From the NCBI RefSeq assembly GCF_009223885.1, contig NZ_CP045144.1, forward strand, positions 1,674,001-1,738,000: a stretch of DNA of 64,000 bases, in the 5' to 3' direction. Shown here piece after piece: positions 7,991-15,600 of this stretch. Under the pieces are notes generated by a model. The model was not told the DNA's origin. It saw nothing but the letters and a program-made list of their open reading frames with translations, and made no database searches. The position numbers and the translations under genes are program-made. This stretch comes from Ancylobacter sp. TS-1 (GTDB lineage: Bacteria; Pseudomonadota; Alphaproteobacteria; Rhizobiales; Xanthobacteraceae). Position 1 is the first letter of the stretch, and the number at the start of each line of letters is the position of its first letter.

Positions 7991-9544
7991 ATGAAGCACG
8001 CGCTTAAGGAAGGCGTCATTTTCCTGCTGGTCGGCGCCATCGTCTTTGCGCTGCTGGTCTCGTTCGACCTCTATGGCGAGCTTCGCGATTTCCTCAGTCG
8101 CCACGACATGTTCCCGCTCGACCATGTGGTGCTGGCGCTGTTCGTGATCGGGGCCTCAGGCTTCGTCTACGGCATGCGGCGGATCAGCGACCTGCGCCAC
8201 GAGGTCCAGCGCCGCGCCGCCGCCGAGACGGCCGCCGATTTTCTCGCCTTCCACGACATGCTGACCCGGCTGCCCAACCGGCATTTCGTCGAGCAGCGGC
8301 TGCCCGAGGCGGCCCGCAGGGGCGGCTTCAACGCGATGTTCATGCTGGACATCGACAATTTCAAGCAGGTGAACGATCTCGTCGGCCATCACGGCGGCGA
8401 TGCCGTGCTGTCCTCCTTTGCGGAGCGGCTGCGCACGACGGTGCCCTCGGCGCTGGCGGCGCGTATGGGCGGCGATGAGTTCCTCTTGGTGGCCACCGTG
8501 CCGCGCGGCGACATCGCGGCCATGGCGGAACACCTTTCCGACATGGCCCGCCGCCCGCTGAACATCGAGGGCACCGCCATCCAGATCAGCGTGTGCATCG
8601 GCTTTGCCCCGCTTGAAGGCGCCGCGCTGAATGAGGCGATCTTCGCCGCCGACCTCGCCATGCACGAGGCCAAGCGGCATGGTGCGGGGCGGTTCCATCC
8701 CTATCACCCCCGTCTCGGCGACGACCTTACCCGCCGGCTGGCGATCGAGCGCAAGCTGCGCACCGCCATAACCGACGACCTGATCGACGCGCATTTCCAG
8801 CCGCTGGTCCAGTTGAGCGACCGCCGGGTGTACGGTTTCGAGGCGCTCGCCCGCTGGCAACTGGACGACGGCACCCAGGTGCCGCCGGACCTGTTCATCC
8901 GCGTCGCCGAGCAGGCCGGCCTGATCACCGACCTGTCGAACCGGCTGCTGCGCAAGGCCAGCACCCAGGCCCTGAAATGGCCGGGCGAGATCATGGTCGC
9001 CTTCAACATCTCGCCGCCGCAGCTCAGCGACGGGCTCATCGCCGGCCGCATCCTCGCCATCCTGCGGGAAGTCGGGCTGCCGCCGCATCGCCTTGCGGTG
9101 GAGCTGACCGAGTCCGCCATCATCGCCGACCTCGATTCGGCCATGCGCACGATCCGCCAGCTCCGGCAGGCGGGGGTGCGCGTCGCCCTCGACGATTTCG
9201 GCACCGGCTATTCCAGCCTGTCGCAGCTCGCCAACCTGCCCTTCGACAAGATCAAGATCGACCGGCAGTTCGTCGCCAACTTCCTCGAGAACGAGAAGCA
9301 GGCGAAGATCGTCAACGCCATCATCGGCCTTGGCCAGGGCCTCGGCATCGCCACGCTGGCCGAGGGCATCGAGACCGAGGCCCAGTACGAGGCGCTGCGC
9401 GCGCTCGGCTGCGATCTGGGTCAGGGCTTCCTGTTCGGGCAGGCGATGCCCGGCCACGCGGTCCCGGCCTATCTCGCCAGCCACGAATCGGTCTCGCCCA
9501 ACGACGCGTCGCCGCCGCCGCGCGCGGCGGCCGGTCACGCCTAG
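7991..9544 (+). CDS. membrane GGDEF-EAL c-di-GMP signalling protein (both domains intact)
   Basis: A 517-residue protein with two N-terminal membrane helices (about 7-25 and 41-61). A GGDEF domain follows with MGGDEF at about 159-164, and then an EAL domain with GFEALARW, AFNISPPQL, VELTESAII, DDFGTGYSSL, KIKIDRQF, LAEGIETEAQ and LGQGFLFG. All the usual phosphodiesterase residues are present and the GGDEF signature is canonical, so it could both make and break c-di-GMP; no RxxD inhibitory site precedes GGDEF. I prefer the ATG at 7991, behind a G-rich run, over an in-frame GTG at 7964. No separate sensory domain is visible. Confidence 0.93.
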   Translation: MKHALKEGVIFLLVGAIVFALLVSFDLYGELRDFLSRHDMFPLDHVVLALFVIGASGFVYGMRRISDLRHEVQRRAAAETAADFLAFHDMLTRLPNRHFVEQRLPEAARRGGFNAMFMLDIDNFKQVNDLVGHHGGDAVLSSFAERLRTTVPSALAARMGGDEFLLVATVPRGDIAAMAEHLSDMARRPLNIEGTAIQISVCIGFAPLEGAALNEAIFAADLAMHEAKRHGAGRFHPYHPRLGDDLTRRLAIERKLRTAITDDLIDAHFQPLVQLSDRRVYGFEALARWQLDDGTQVPPDLFIRVAEQAGLITDLSNRLLRKASTQALKWPGEIMVAFNISPPQLSDGLIAGRILAILREVGLPPHRLAVELTESAIIADLDSAMRTIRQLRQAGVRVALDDFGTGYSSLSQLANLPFDKIKIDRQFVANFLENEKQAKIVNAIIGLGQGLGIATLAEGIETEAQYEALRALGCDLGQGFLFGQAMPGHAVPAYLASHESVSPNDASPPPRAAAGHA

Positions 9545-9656
9545 GCGCGAAAGGCCACGGCGCAGGCCGGACATCTTCGAAGAAATGAGGAGAGAAAGGC
9601 CGGGGGAAATCGTCTCGCCCGGCGGGACGGCGCCGCCGCCGGCGGAGGGTTCGGAA

Positions 9657-9731
9657 TGGTGGGCGCGACAGGGATTGAACCTGTGACCCCCTCGATGTCA
9701 ACGAGGTGCTCTCCCGCTGAGCTACGCGCCC
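9657..9731 (-). tRNA. tRNA-Val (GAC), CCA encoded
   Basis: The minus strand reads as a full cloverleaf: acceptor GGGCGCG/CGCGCCC, D arm GCTC...GAGC, anticodon arm CCTCG-TTGACAT-CGAGG with anticodon GAC, T arm ACAGG-TTCAATC-CCTGT, discriminator A and encoded CCA. GAC reads GUC/GUU valine codons. Confidence 0.97.
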
Positions 9732-9761
9732 ATTCCGTGGTCTCTTGCGAGCGGGGCTCCC

Positions 9762-9790
9762 CTATAACGGGAAGCCCGCCGCCGCGCAAG
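9762..9790 (-). promoter_or_regulatory. sigma-70-type promoter of tRNA-Val
   Basis: On the minus strand CTTGCG (9785-9790), a 17-bp spacer and TTATAG (9762-9767) lie about 30 bp before the tRNA. The G/C-rich segment after the -10 box resembles the discriminators of stringently controlled stable-RNA promoters. Confidence 0.55.
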
Positions 9791-9853
9791 CGGGTGCCGA
9801 GGCTGTGGACAGCGACGGCGGCACCGGCCGGCGCCGGAGGCCGCTCAGGCCGC

Positions 9854-10213
9854 TCAGGCCGCCAGCATCTTGCCGACCTCGTTGACGAGATCGCGCAGAT
9901 GGAAGGGCTTGGACAGGACCTTGGCGTCCTTGGGCGTCTGGTTGTCGGCATTGAGCGCGACGGCCGCGAAGCCGGTGATGAACATCACCTTGATGTCGGG
10001 ATCGAGCTCTGTCGCGCGGCGCGCCAGTTCTATTCCGTCCATCTCCGGCATCACGATGTCGGTGAGCAGCAACTCGAACGGCTCCTCGCGAAGCCGGTCA
10101 TAGGCCGAGCGGCCATTGTCGAAGGCGACGACCTCGTAGCCCGCATTCTGGAGCGCCTTCACCAGAAAGCGGCGCATGTCGTGGTCGTCTTCGGCGAGCA
10201 GGATCTTGAGCAT
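9854..10213 (-). CDS. cpdR: CpdR, single-domain cell-cycle response regulator
   Basis: A 119-residue receiver-only protein. The acidic pair Asp9/Asp10 (LLAEDD), phospho-acceptor Asp52 (LLLTDIVMPEMDG), Thr80 (MFITGFAAVAL) and Lys102 (VLSKPFHLRDLV) are all present, and there is no output domain. The sequence matches alphaproteobacterial CpdR closely. CpdR, when unphosphorylated, binds ClpXP and primes degradation of cell-cycle substrates; the CckA-ChpT phosphorelay switches it off. The protein ends in Ala-Ala, as expected for a protein that is itself turned over by ClpXP. The divergent N-formylglutamate amidohydrolase gene is the usual neighbour. Confidence 0.94.
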   Translation of the reverse strand: MLKILLAEDDHDMRRFLVKALQNAGYEVVAFDNGRSAYDRLREEPFELLLTDIVMPEMDGIELARRATELDPDIKVMFITGFAAVALNADNQTPKDAKVLSKPFHLRDLVNEVGKMLAA

Positions 10214-10535
10214 CCCGGACTTCCTGATTCTCGGGGCCGCGGGGCGATGGCGACCCGGCGTTGGCGCGCCTCGGCCACGATCGCATGCATACCCCGTTTA
10301 CACGTCCCCCTTGGGTACTCCGGCGCCTCTTAGCACATCGTGAACGCGCGGCGATGCGCGCGCATCCCGTCAATCGCGGTTCTCCGGCCGCCGGCTCGCG
10401 CTGACGTGTTCCCAGAATCCCCGGACAACCGGACCGGCCCGCATTCCACGTGGCAGGCCAGCATGATAGACAGGTCCGACGGGGCGCGGCCTGACGGGCG
10501 CGCCGACAGAGGAAGCGGGCTCGGTTCTGGTAGGG
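10214..10535. other. divergent intergenic region cpdR / N-formylglutamate amidohydrolase
   Basis: This 322-bp gap must hold the promoters of both divergent genes. I found no convincing CtrA site (TTAA-N7-TTAA), strong -35/-10 pair, RNA gene or coding frame. Confidence 0.5.
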
Positions 10536-11417
10536 ATGATGGCCGTTCTAGCCGACACGATCGACCCGGCCTTCGAGACCGTCCAGCCGGCAACCCTGAC
10601 CGCGCCGTTCCTGTTCAATTCCCCGCACAGCGGCATCGTCTATCCGCGCAGCTTCGTCGACCAGTCGCGCCTGGAGCTGCCCGTGCTGCGCCGTTCCGAG
10701 GACACGCTGGTCGACCGCCTGTTCAGCGATGTGACCCGCCTCGGCATGGGTTTCATGCGGGCGCATTTCCCGCGCTGCTTCCTCGACGTCAATCGCGAGC
10801 CCTACGAGCTTGATCCGCGCATGTTCGAGGGCCGGCTGCCGGCCTATGCCAATACGCGCTCCATGCGGGTGGCCGGCGGGCTCGGCACCATCGCCCGGAT
10901 CGTCGGCGAGGCGCAGGAGATCTACGGCCGGCGCATCCCGGTCGACGACGCCATCAACCGCATCGAGACGCTCTACAAGCCCTATCACCGCACCCTGCGC
11001 CAGCTGATGGTGCAGATGCAGCGCAGCTTCGGCGTGGCGGTGCTGGTGGACTGCCATTCCATGCCGTCCGGCTGCCAGCGCGACCAGCGCATCGACATCG
11101 TGCTGGGCGACCGCTACGGCACCAGTTGCGCGACGATCATCCCCGACATCATGGAAACCGAGCTGCGCCGGCGCGGCTATACGGTGGTGCGCAACAAGCC
11201 CTATGCCGGCGGCTTCATCACCGAGCATTACGGCAATCCAGCCTCCGGCATGCACGCGGTTCAGATCGAGATCAACCGCGCGCTCTACATGCACGAAGCC
11301 ACCTACGAGCCCGCAGAAAGTTTCCAGACCGTGCGCAGCGACCTGCTCGACATGGCGCTTTCGCTGTCGCGCATCGCCCAGATCGAGCTCGCCCCGCAGC
11401 GGACGGCTGCCGAATAG
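10536..11417 (+). CDS. N-formylglutamate amidohydrolase family protein
   Basis: A 293-residue hydrolase of the N-formylglutamate amidohydrolase family. Landmarks are FNSPHSGIVYPRSF (metal-binding His), HFPRCFLDVNREPYELD, VLVDCHSMPSG, IDIVLGDRYGTSC and GGFITEHYGNP. The family hydrolyses N-formylglutamate or related N-formylamides in histidine breakdown, but this copy lies beside cpdR and not in a hut operon, so its substrate is uncertain. Two adjacent ATGs (10536, 10539) are equally usable. A stem-loop with a short T-run lies 51 bp downstream. Confidence 0.9.
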   Translation: MMAVLADTIDPAFETVQPATLTAPFLFNSPHSGIVYPRSFVDQSRLELPVLRRSEDTLVDRLFSDVTRLGMGFMRAHFPRCFLDVNREPYELDPRMFEGRLPAYANTRSMRVAGGLGTIARIVGEAQEIYGRRIPVDDAINRIETLYKPYHRTLRQLMVQMQRSFGVAVLVDCHSMPSGCQRDQRIDIVLGDRYGTSCATIIPDIMETELRRRGYTVVRNKPYAGGFITEHYGNPASGMHAVQIEINRALYMHEATYEPAESFQTVRSDLLDMALSLSRIAQIELAPQRTAAE

Positions 11418-11468
11418 GCCCGCCTTTTCAAAGCGTTAATCCTATACCCGCGAAATTTTGATCGGGTG

Positions 11469-11500
11469 ATGCAAAAGGCCGCATAAGAGCCTTGCATTTT
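11469..11500 (+). terminator. stem-loop terminator after the amidohydrolase gene
   Basis: ATGC at 11469-11472 pairs with GCAT at 11494-11497, and AAGGC with GCCTT inside it after a 2-base bulge; TTTT follows. It is the first stem-loop downstream of the gene ending at 11417. Confidence 0.5.
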
Positions 11501-11699
11501 GGACATGAGACCTATACGAATTCTGCACGCTCGGTTCCGGGCCGGCTTTTCCCCATCGCATGGTCGGGGTTTCACCGCGAAGACGCGGAGGGAATTGGTC
11601 GGTTCAAGGGATTGCGCTGCCCTTCGAGGGCGTTCGGACAGGCACGTAGACGACTTCGCAAGATGGCAAAGCCACAGCGGGCGCATCTTCGGTCCGGCG

Positions 11700-11801
11700 C
11701 AAAAGAAAGAGGCCGCTTACGCACAGCGCAAGCGGCCCAAGTCTAGGGAGGAAACGCCCAAGGAGGGCTGTACGGAGCGACGCCAATCGCTGCGTACGGG
11801 C
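11700..11801 (-). ncRNA. structured small RNA, copy 1 of 3 (alpha-r14/Cuckoo-like)
   Basis: First of three homologous minus-strand RNA genes, about 100 nt. In 5'-3' order: a hairpin (11797-11770 on the plus strand numbering) with stem GTACG-C-AGCGA / TCGCT-C-CGTAC and loop UUGGCG; a GCCC-UCCUU-GGGC hairpin exposing an anti-Shine-Dalgarno loop; a single-stranded UUUCCUCCCUAGACUU; and a 12-bp terminator stem starting GGCCGCTTGCGC, then CUUUCUUUU. The promoter is weak by eye (CTTGAT, 15 bp, CTACAT at 11807-11812). Architecture resembles the alphaproteobacterial alpha-r14/NfeR1 and Cuckoo/CcsR RNAs with CCUCC motifs; that family link is recalled, not tested. Confidence 0.72.
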
Positions 11802-11884
11802 AGAAGATGTAGGTGCATTGCGGAATAATCAAGGCAGGCACTAGGCTTTTCTGGCATACCAAATACGAATTGAACCCCCGGTGT

Positions 11885-11940
11885 GGCATTAATGCCTCAT
11901 GCGGTGGTGCCAAAGCACCATTAAAGGCAGTCTCTGCCTT
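11885..11940. repeat. cluster of three short palindromes
   Basis: GGCATTAATGCC (11885-11896) is a perfect 12-mer palindrome. TGGTGC-CAAA-GCACCA (11905-11920) and AAGGCAG-TCT-CTGCCTT (11924-11940) follow as hairpins with 6-bp and 7-bp stems. They lie upstream of RNA copy 1 and could be part of another RNA or binding sites; I cannot decide. Confidence 0.45.
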
Positions 11941-12499
11941 GACGGGCGTCGGCTGGTCGACCGGGGGGTCGCGATCAGCCGGCGCCCGTTTGCTTTTGGG
12001 CCCTGCCGGCCGCGCGACGACGACGCCCGCCTGCCCGTCGCACCGCCCGCTTGCCGAGGCTGCGCCGGAGCCCGCGCGACGCTGACGCACCTCGCCGGCA
12101 CCCGGCGCCGCAGCCGCCGCTCCCAGGTGAGATGCCCTCCCCATCCCTCCCCGGCTCCGGCGGCACGCCCGGGATCGGCATGCGCGGCGCCGCCGGCCTG
12201 GCGGGATGGCACCCGAATGCCGCGCTAGGTCCCGCAAGGCGCTCTTACCTATGCTCCTGACGCACGCGTCCCGTTGGCCGTCGCACGGCCGCCGGCGCTG
12301 ACATGCGCCGCTCAGGCCCATCCGTGCGCCGGCTGCCTCCAGGATGCGCAGGAGCGCCGGACTACCGAGCGCCAGACAGACTGACACGCCCCTCGCGCGC
12401 AGGACTGTGACAGGTGCGCCTTATGCGGCACGCCTTTGCGCCGGCCGCGCCCTTGCCGGCGCAGCGTCATGAAGCAGATGGGAGGTTGGGGTGGCGTTG

Positions 12500-12601
12500 A
12501 AAAGAAAGAGGCCGCTCGCGTTGCCGGAGCGGCCCAAGTCTAGGGAGGAAACGCCCAAGGAGGGCGGCGGCGACGTGACGCCAATCACGTTGCCGCAACG
12601 C
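12500..12601 (-). ncRNA. structured small RNA, copy 2 of 3 (alpha-r14/Cuckoo-like)
   Basis: Second copy, about 102 nt. The 5' hairpin (12567-12596) has stem GCGGC-A-ACGTGA / TCACGT-C-GCCGC and the invariant loop UUGGCG. The CGCCC-UCCUU-GGGCG hairpin, the single-stranded UUUCCUCCCUAGACUU and a GGCCGCTC/GAGCGGCC terminator (12510-12534) with U-rich tail follow as in the other copies. The stem bases differ from copies 1 and 3 but pairing is kept, which is evidence of selection on structure. A well-formed promoter lies directly upstream. Confidence 0.78.
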
Positions 12602-12606
12602 AATAA

Positions 12607-12635
12607 ACATAGCCACACGACGCGAAAGTGACAAG
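12607..12635 (-). promoter_or_regulatory. sigma-70 promoter of small RNA copy 2
   Basis: On the minus strand CTTGTC (12630-12635), a 17-bp spacer and CTATGT (12607-12612) match the rhizobial housekeeping consensus CTTGAC-N17-CTATAT. The predicted start near 12601 is at the foot of the first RNA hairpin. Confidence 0.65.
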
Positions 12636-12843
12636 CCGGAAACGAAAGAAACGAAACCGACATTTGGTCGCAGGCCTTCGAATGACGAGATTCGCGCATC
12701 GCTCGCACATTTTCCGGCCCGCAGCACGGATCGCCGCCTTCCCGAACGGCAGGCGCCCGCCGCGTACCGCAGCCGCGATCAGCCGCGCGGCGCGACAGGT
12801 CGCGTGCGGTATAGGAAACATCTTGAAATTCAGGAAGTTGCAG

Positions 12844-12944
12844 AAAAGAAAGGGGCCGCTCACGTTGCCGGAGCGGCCCAAGTCTAGGGAGGAAACGCCC
12901 AAGGAGGGCGGCGGTAGGGCGACGCCAATCGCCTTACCGCGCTG
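12844..12944 (-). ncRNA. structured small RNA, copy 3 of 3 (alpha-r14/Cuckoo-like)
   Basis: Third copy, about 101 nt. The 5' hairpin (12911-12940) has stem GCGGTA-A-GGCGA / TCGCC-C-TACCGC and loop UUGGCG. The anti-Shine-Dalgarno hairpin (12896-12910), single-stranded UUUCCUCCCUAGACUU and terminator (stem 12854-12861 / 12871-12878, U-rich tail at 12844-12850) are almost identical to copy 2. Promoter elements GTTGCC (12973-12978), 17 bp, CCATAT (12950-12955) stand upstream. Together the copies suggest a multi-copy trans-acting RNA targeting ribosome binding sites, which is inference. Confidence 0.78.
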
Positions 12945-12949
12945 CAATA

Positions 12950-12978
12950 ATATGGCAGCTTCGCCTCCCGGAGGCAAC
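12950..12978 (-). promoter_or_regulatory. promoter of small RNA copy 3
   Basis: GTTGCC, a 17-bp spacer and CCATAT on the minus strand are positioned like the promoter of copy 2, ending about six bases before the RNA's first stem. Confidence 0.5.
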
Positions 12979-13210
12979 GACCCGGACTGCTCATTTCTTG
13001 AACTTGCCGGAATAGCAGCCATGCGTTGAGCGCGGGGCAATCCGAGGCACGAACTCACCGCGCCGTGCAGGGCTGACACGGCACACCGCCTGCCCGCGAC
13101 GGCGGCGGCGGTGGGCGCTCCCGCGTGGCAGAGATTGCCGATCCCCCCGGCGACCGATATGCGTTGGCCGGGCCGGCCTGCGTCGCCGGCGGGCGACGGG
13201 AGCGCAGCCG

Positions 13211-13996
13211 ATGAGTGCGGTGGATTTCGAGACTTTCGTGCATGAACTCGCCACCGTCTCCGGTCAGGCCATCCTGCCCTTCTTCCGCACCGCGCTCGGC
13301 GTCGAGGACAAGAGCGGGGGCGCCACCTTCGATCCCGTCACCGCCGCCGACCGCGCCGCCGAGCAGGCGATGCGCACGCTGATCCGCCGCACCTTTCCCA
13401 GCCATGGCGTGCGCGGCGAGGAATTTCCCGACGACGGCATCGACGCCGACTATGTCTGGGTGCTCGACCCGATCGACGGCACCAAGTCGTTCATCTGCGG
13501 CATGCCGGCCTGGGGCACGTTGATCGGCCTGTGCCGACATGGCCAGCCGGTCTACGGCATGATGCACCAGCCCTTCGTGCGCGAGCGCTTCTTCGGCGAC
13601 GGCGCGCAGGCCCGCTATCGCGGCCCGGCCGGCGACCGCCGCCTCTCGGTGCGCGCCTGCGCCGGCCTCGCCGAGGCGGTGATGATGACCACCAGCCCGC
13701 TCCTGATGGATGCCTCCGACCGCGCGCTCTATCAGGAAGTGGAGCGGCGCGTGCGCCTGCCGCGCTATGGCGGCGACTGCTACGCCTACTGCATGCTCGC
13801 GGCCGGCCATGTCGACCTCGTGATCGAGACCAATCTCAACGATTTCGACATCGTGCCGCTGGTGCCCATCGTCGCCGGCGCGGGCGGCCTCGTCACCAAC
13901 TGGGAAGGCGGCGCCGACCTGTCGGGCGGGCGCGTGGTGGCCTCGGGCGACCGCCGCGTCCATGACGAGGCGCTGAAGGTGCTGAACGGCGGCTGA
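13211..13996 (+). CDS. hisN: histidinol-phosphatase of the inositol monophosphatase family
   Basis: A 261-residue metal-dependent phosphatase. The IMPase motifs are clear: DPVTAADRAAEQAM, GEEFPDD (metal-ligand Glu), WVLDPIDGTKSFICG (Asp-Pro-Ile-Asp-Gly-Thr) and the C-terminal VIETNLNDFDIVPLVPI. FICGMPAWGTLIGL after DPIDGT is typical of the HisN subgroup that dephosphorylates histidinol phosphate in histidine biosynthesis, and not of inositol phosphatases. Its neighbourhood with cpdR and the amidohydrolase is also typical in rhizobia. It converges with the next gene, stop codon to stop codon. Confidence 0.88.
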   Translation: MSAVDFETFVHELATVSGQAILPFFRTALGVEDKSGGATFDPVTAADRAAEQAMRTLIRRTFPSHGVRGEEFPDDGIDADYVWVLDPIDGTKSFICGMPAWGTLIGLCRHGQPVYGMMHQPFVRERFFGDGAQARYRGPAGDRRLSVRACAGLAEAVMMTTSPLLMDASDRALYQEVERRVRLPRYGGDCYAYCMLAAGHVDLVIETNLNDFDIVPLVPIVAGAGGLVTNWEGGADLSGGRVVASGDRRVHDEALKVLNGG

Positions 13997-14956
13997 TCAG
14001 GGCGGCGCGCTGCCGGGGATGAAGGCGTCGAAGGCGGCCAGCAGCGGCTCGCGGAAGATGTCGCGCTCCTGCAGCAGTTCGTGCCGCGCGCCGGGTATCA
14101 CCACATGCGCGCCGGCGATGAGCCGCGTGCCCAGATGCTCGATCGAGGGCGTCGAGACGATCCGGTCGGCGCCGGCCGCCACCATCAGCAGCGGCTGGCG
14201 GATCGCCCGCGCCGTCGCCGGGTCGGCCAGTTCCTCCATCAGGTCGAAGGCCGCCTTCACCCAGCCGATGGTCGGCGGGCCGACATCGAGCTGCGGCTGC
14301 TCCATGGTGATGGTGAGGTTGCGGGCGAAGCGGGTGCGGTCCGAGGTCAGCCGGTTGCCGTCGAAATGCACCTCGTGCAGCGGCTTCATGCGGCGCGTCG
14401 GCACATAGGCCCTCGACAGCCCCAGCCGCGCCAGGAAGCGCGCCAGCCGCCGCGCCGCCACGTCGTGCTTCACCAGCGACAGGTCCAGCATCGGCGCGAC
14501 GAGGAACATGCGCTCGAAGGCCTTGCCCCCGCGCCGGGCGTGATCGAGCAGGATCGACGCGCCCATGGAATGGGCAAGCGCGAAATAGGGGCCGGGCAGT
14601 TCCGGCCGCACCGCCTGCTCCAGAAAAGCGTCGAGATCGTTCTGGTACTCGGCGAAATCCCCGACATGGCCCTTCATCGGGTTGGACAGCAGACGCTGCG
14701 AACCGCCCTGCCCCCGCCAGTCCAGCACCGCGACGGCGAAGTGACGGGCGCGCAGGTCGCGCACCGTCTCGTAATATTTCTCGATCTTCTCGGTGCGGCC
14801 CGGAAAGACGCAGACCGTGCCCCGGCACTCGCCATTCGACGGCCGCCAGCGGCCGAAGCGCAGATTCACCCCGTCAGAGGTGGTCACGGCGCCGCACACC
14901 GCGCCCTCGGGCACGGGGTTGTCCTGGGTACTGTACAGAATCATCTCGGGCGGCAT
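13997..14956 (-). CDS. alpha/beta hydrolase, lysophospholipase (PldB-like)
   Basis: A 319-residue alpha/beta hydrolase. The nucleophile elbow is FALAHSMGASILL (AxSxG-type with Ser in HSMG); the oxyanion region is VCVFPGRTEKIEKYYETV near residue 50, and an acid/His pair should lie in AAGADRIVST and IPGARHELLQERD. FPGRTEKIEKY is characteristic of proteins annotated as lysophospholipase L2/monoglyceride lipase. An ATG at 14944 (MILYSTQ) is an alternative start. The stop codon abuts that of hisN. Confidence 0.87.
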   Translation of the reverse strand: MPPEMILYSTQDNPVPEGAVCGAVTTSDGVNLRFGRWRPSNGECRGTVCVFPGRTEKIEKYYETVRDLRARHFAVAVLDWRGQGGSQRLLSNPMKGHVGDFAEYQNDLDAFLEQAVRPELPGPYFALAHSMGASILLDHARRGGKAFERMFLVAPMLDLSLVKHDVAARRLARFLARLGLSRAYVPTRRMKPLHEVHFDGNRLTSDRTRFARNLTITMEQPQLDVGPPTIGWVKAAFDLMEELADPATARAIRQPLLMVAAGADRIVSTPSIEHLGTRLIAGAHVVIPGARHELLQERDIFREPLLAAFDAFIPGSAPP

Positions 14957-15037
14957 GTCCGGGCGGCGATGGAAAATGTCCAGCGGCTTATACCCCAGCC
15001 GGGCGGCGCCACAAGGCGGCGCGACGCCGCCATTGCC

Positions 15038-15421
15038 TCAATAACGCTTGTCCCCGAAGCCGATCACCTTCATGCCGCTGATCGCGCCGGACGTGCTGTC
15101 GACCACGATCTGCACGCGCTCCCCCCTCGGCCCGTTGGCCTCGAAAATGAGGGTCGCCCCCCGGCGCCGGACAACCGAGATCTTGGTGAAGCCGCGCGCG
15201 GCCAGCATGCGCGTCGCCGCGTCGGCATCCACCGGCTGGCCGGCACCCGGGCGCCGGGCCGAAGGCGCCTCATAGGGGGCATAGGGGCCGGGAGCGGGCG
15301 CATAGGGGCCGGGAGGCGGCACGAAGCCTTGCGCCTGCGCCGCCCGGCCGGTCAGGCCGGAAGCCAGCGGAGCCGCCAGCAGCCCCACCGCAACCATCAG
15401 CACCGCCGCTGCACGTCCCAT
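15038..15421 (-). CDS. secreted PepSY-like protein with proline-rich spacer
   Basis: A 127-residue exported protein. I start at the ATG at 15421 (MGRAAAVLMVAVGLLAAP), which gives a proper Sec signal ending AAQAQ. A Pro/Gly/Tyr/Ala segment with the unit GPYAP repeated (PPPGPYAPAPGPYAPYEAP) follows. The C-terminal 60 residues (AARGFTKISVVRR...LIFEANGPRGERVQIVVDS...SGAISGMKVIG) have the strand-helix pattern of PepSY-type domains. A related C-terminal pattern occurs in the protein at 16286-17233. Function unknown; periplasmic by inference. Confidence 0.72.
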   Translation of the reverse strand: MGRAAAVLMVAVGLLAAPLASGLTGRAAQAQGFVPPPGPYAPAPGPYAPYEAPSARRPGAGQPVDADAATRMLAARGFTKISVVRRRGATLIFEANGPRGERVQIVVDSTSGAISGMKVIGFGDKRY

Positions 15422-15566
15422 CGTTCCGTGACACTCCCCGCTCGCCGCCCGGCCTCGTTCGAGCCCTCTCCTTAGGCGGAGGGCACTGAACACGGTCCGA
15501 GCCGCCCGTTCATCCACCGTTCATCTTCGCGCCGGGCCGGCCGCCGCGATCGGCCCCCGCCCCCCT

Positions 15567-15594
15567 CTTGCGCCGGCAGAAGCCCTACCTATCT
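15567..15594 (+). promoter_or_regulatory. putative RpoH-type promoter of the Hsp20 gene
   Basis: CTTGCG (15567-15572), 16 bp and CTATCT (15589-15594) resemble rhizobial heat-shock promoters of the form CTTG...CTAT. The predicted start near 15601 coincides with the first base of the leader hairpins. Confidence 0.4.
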
Positions 15595-15600
15595 CGACTC

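Larger units (their letters stand above)
11418..13210. other. 1.8-kb protein-free region carrying small RNA genes
   Basis: No reading frame here has a believable start, composition or family match; the frames seen overlap one another on both strands and cross the RNA repeats. The region holds a terminator (11469-11500), three related small RNA genes on the minus strand, and a run of small palindromes at 11885-11940. The remainder, including 11950-12490 and 12620-12840, shows nothing I can name. Confidence 0.7.

Noticed and set aside
11867..11880. tRNA T-loop-like sequence (ATTGAACCCCCG)
   Set aside because: There is no matching acceptor, D or anticodon arm on either side, so neither a tRNA nor a convincing attachment-site remnant can be supported.
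11743..12387. 214-codon minus-strand frame in the RNA region
   Set aside because: It overlaps RNA copy 1 and is overlapped by several other frames; Arg/Ala/Gly-rich composition, no ribosome binding site and no known motif.
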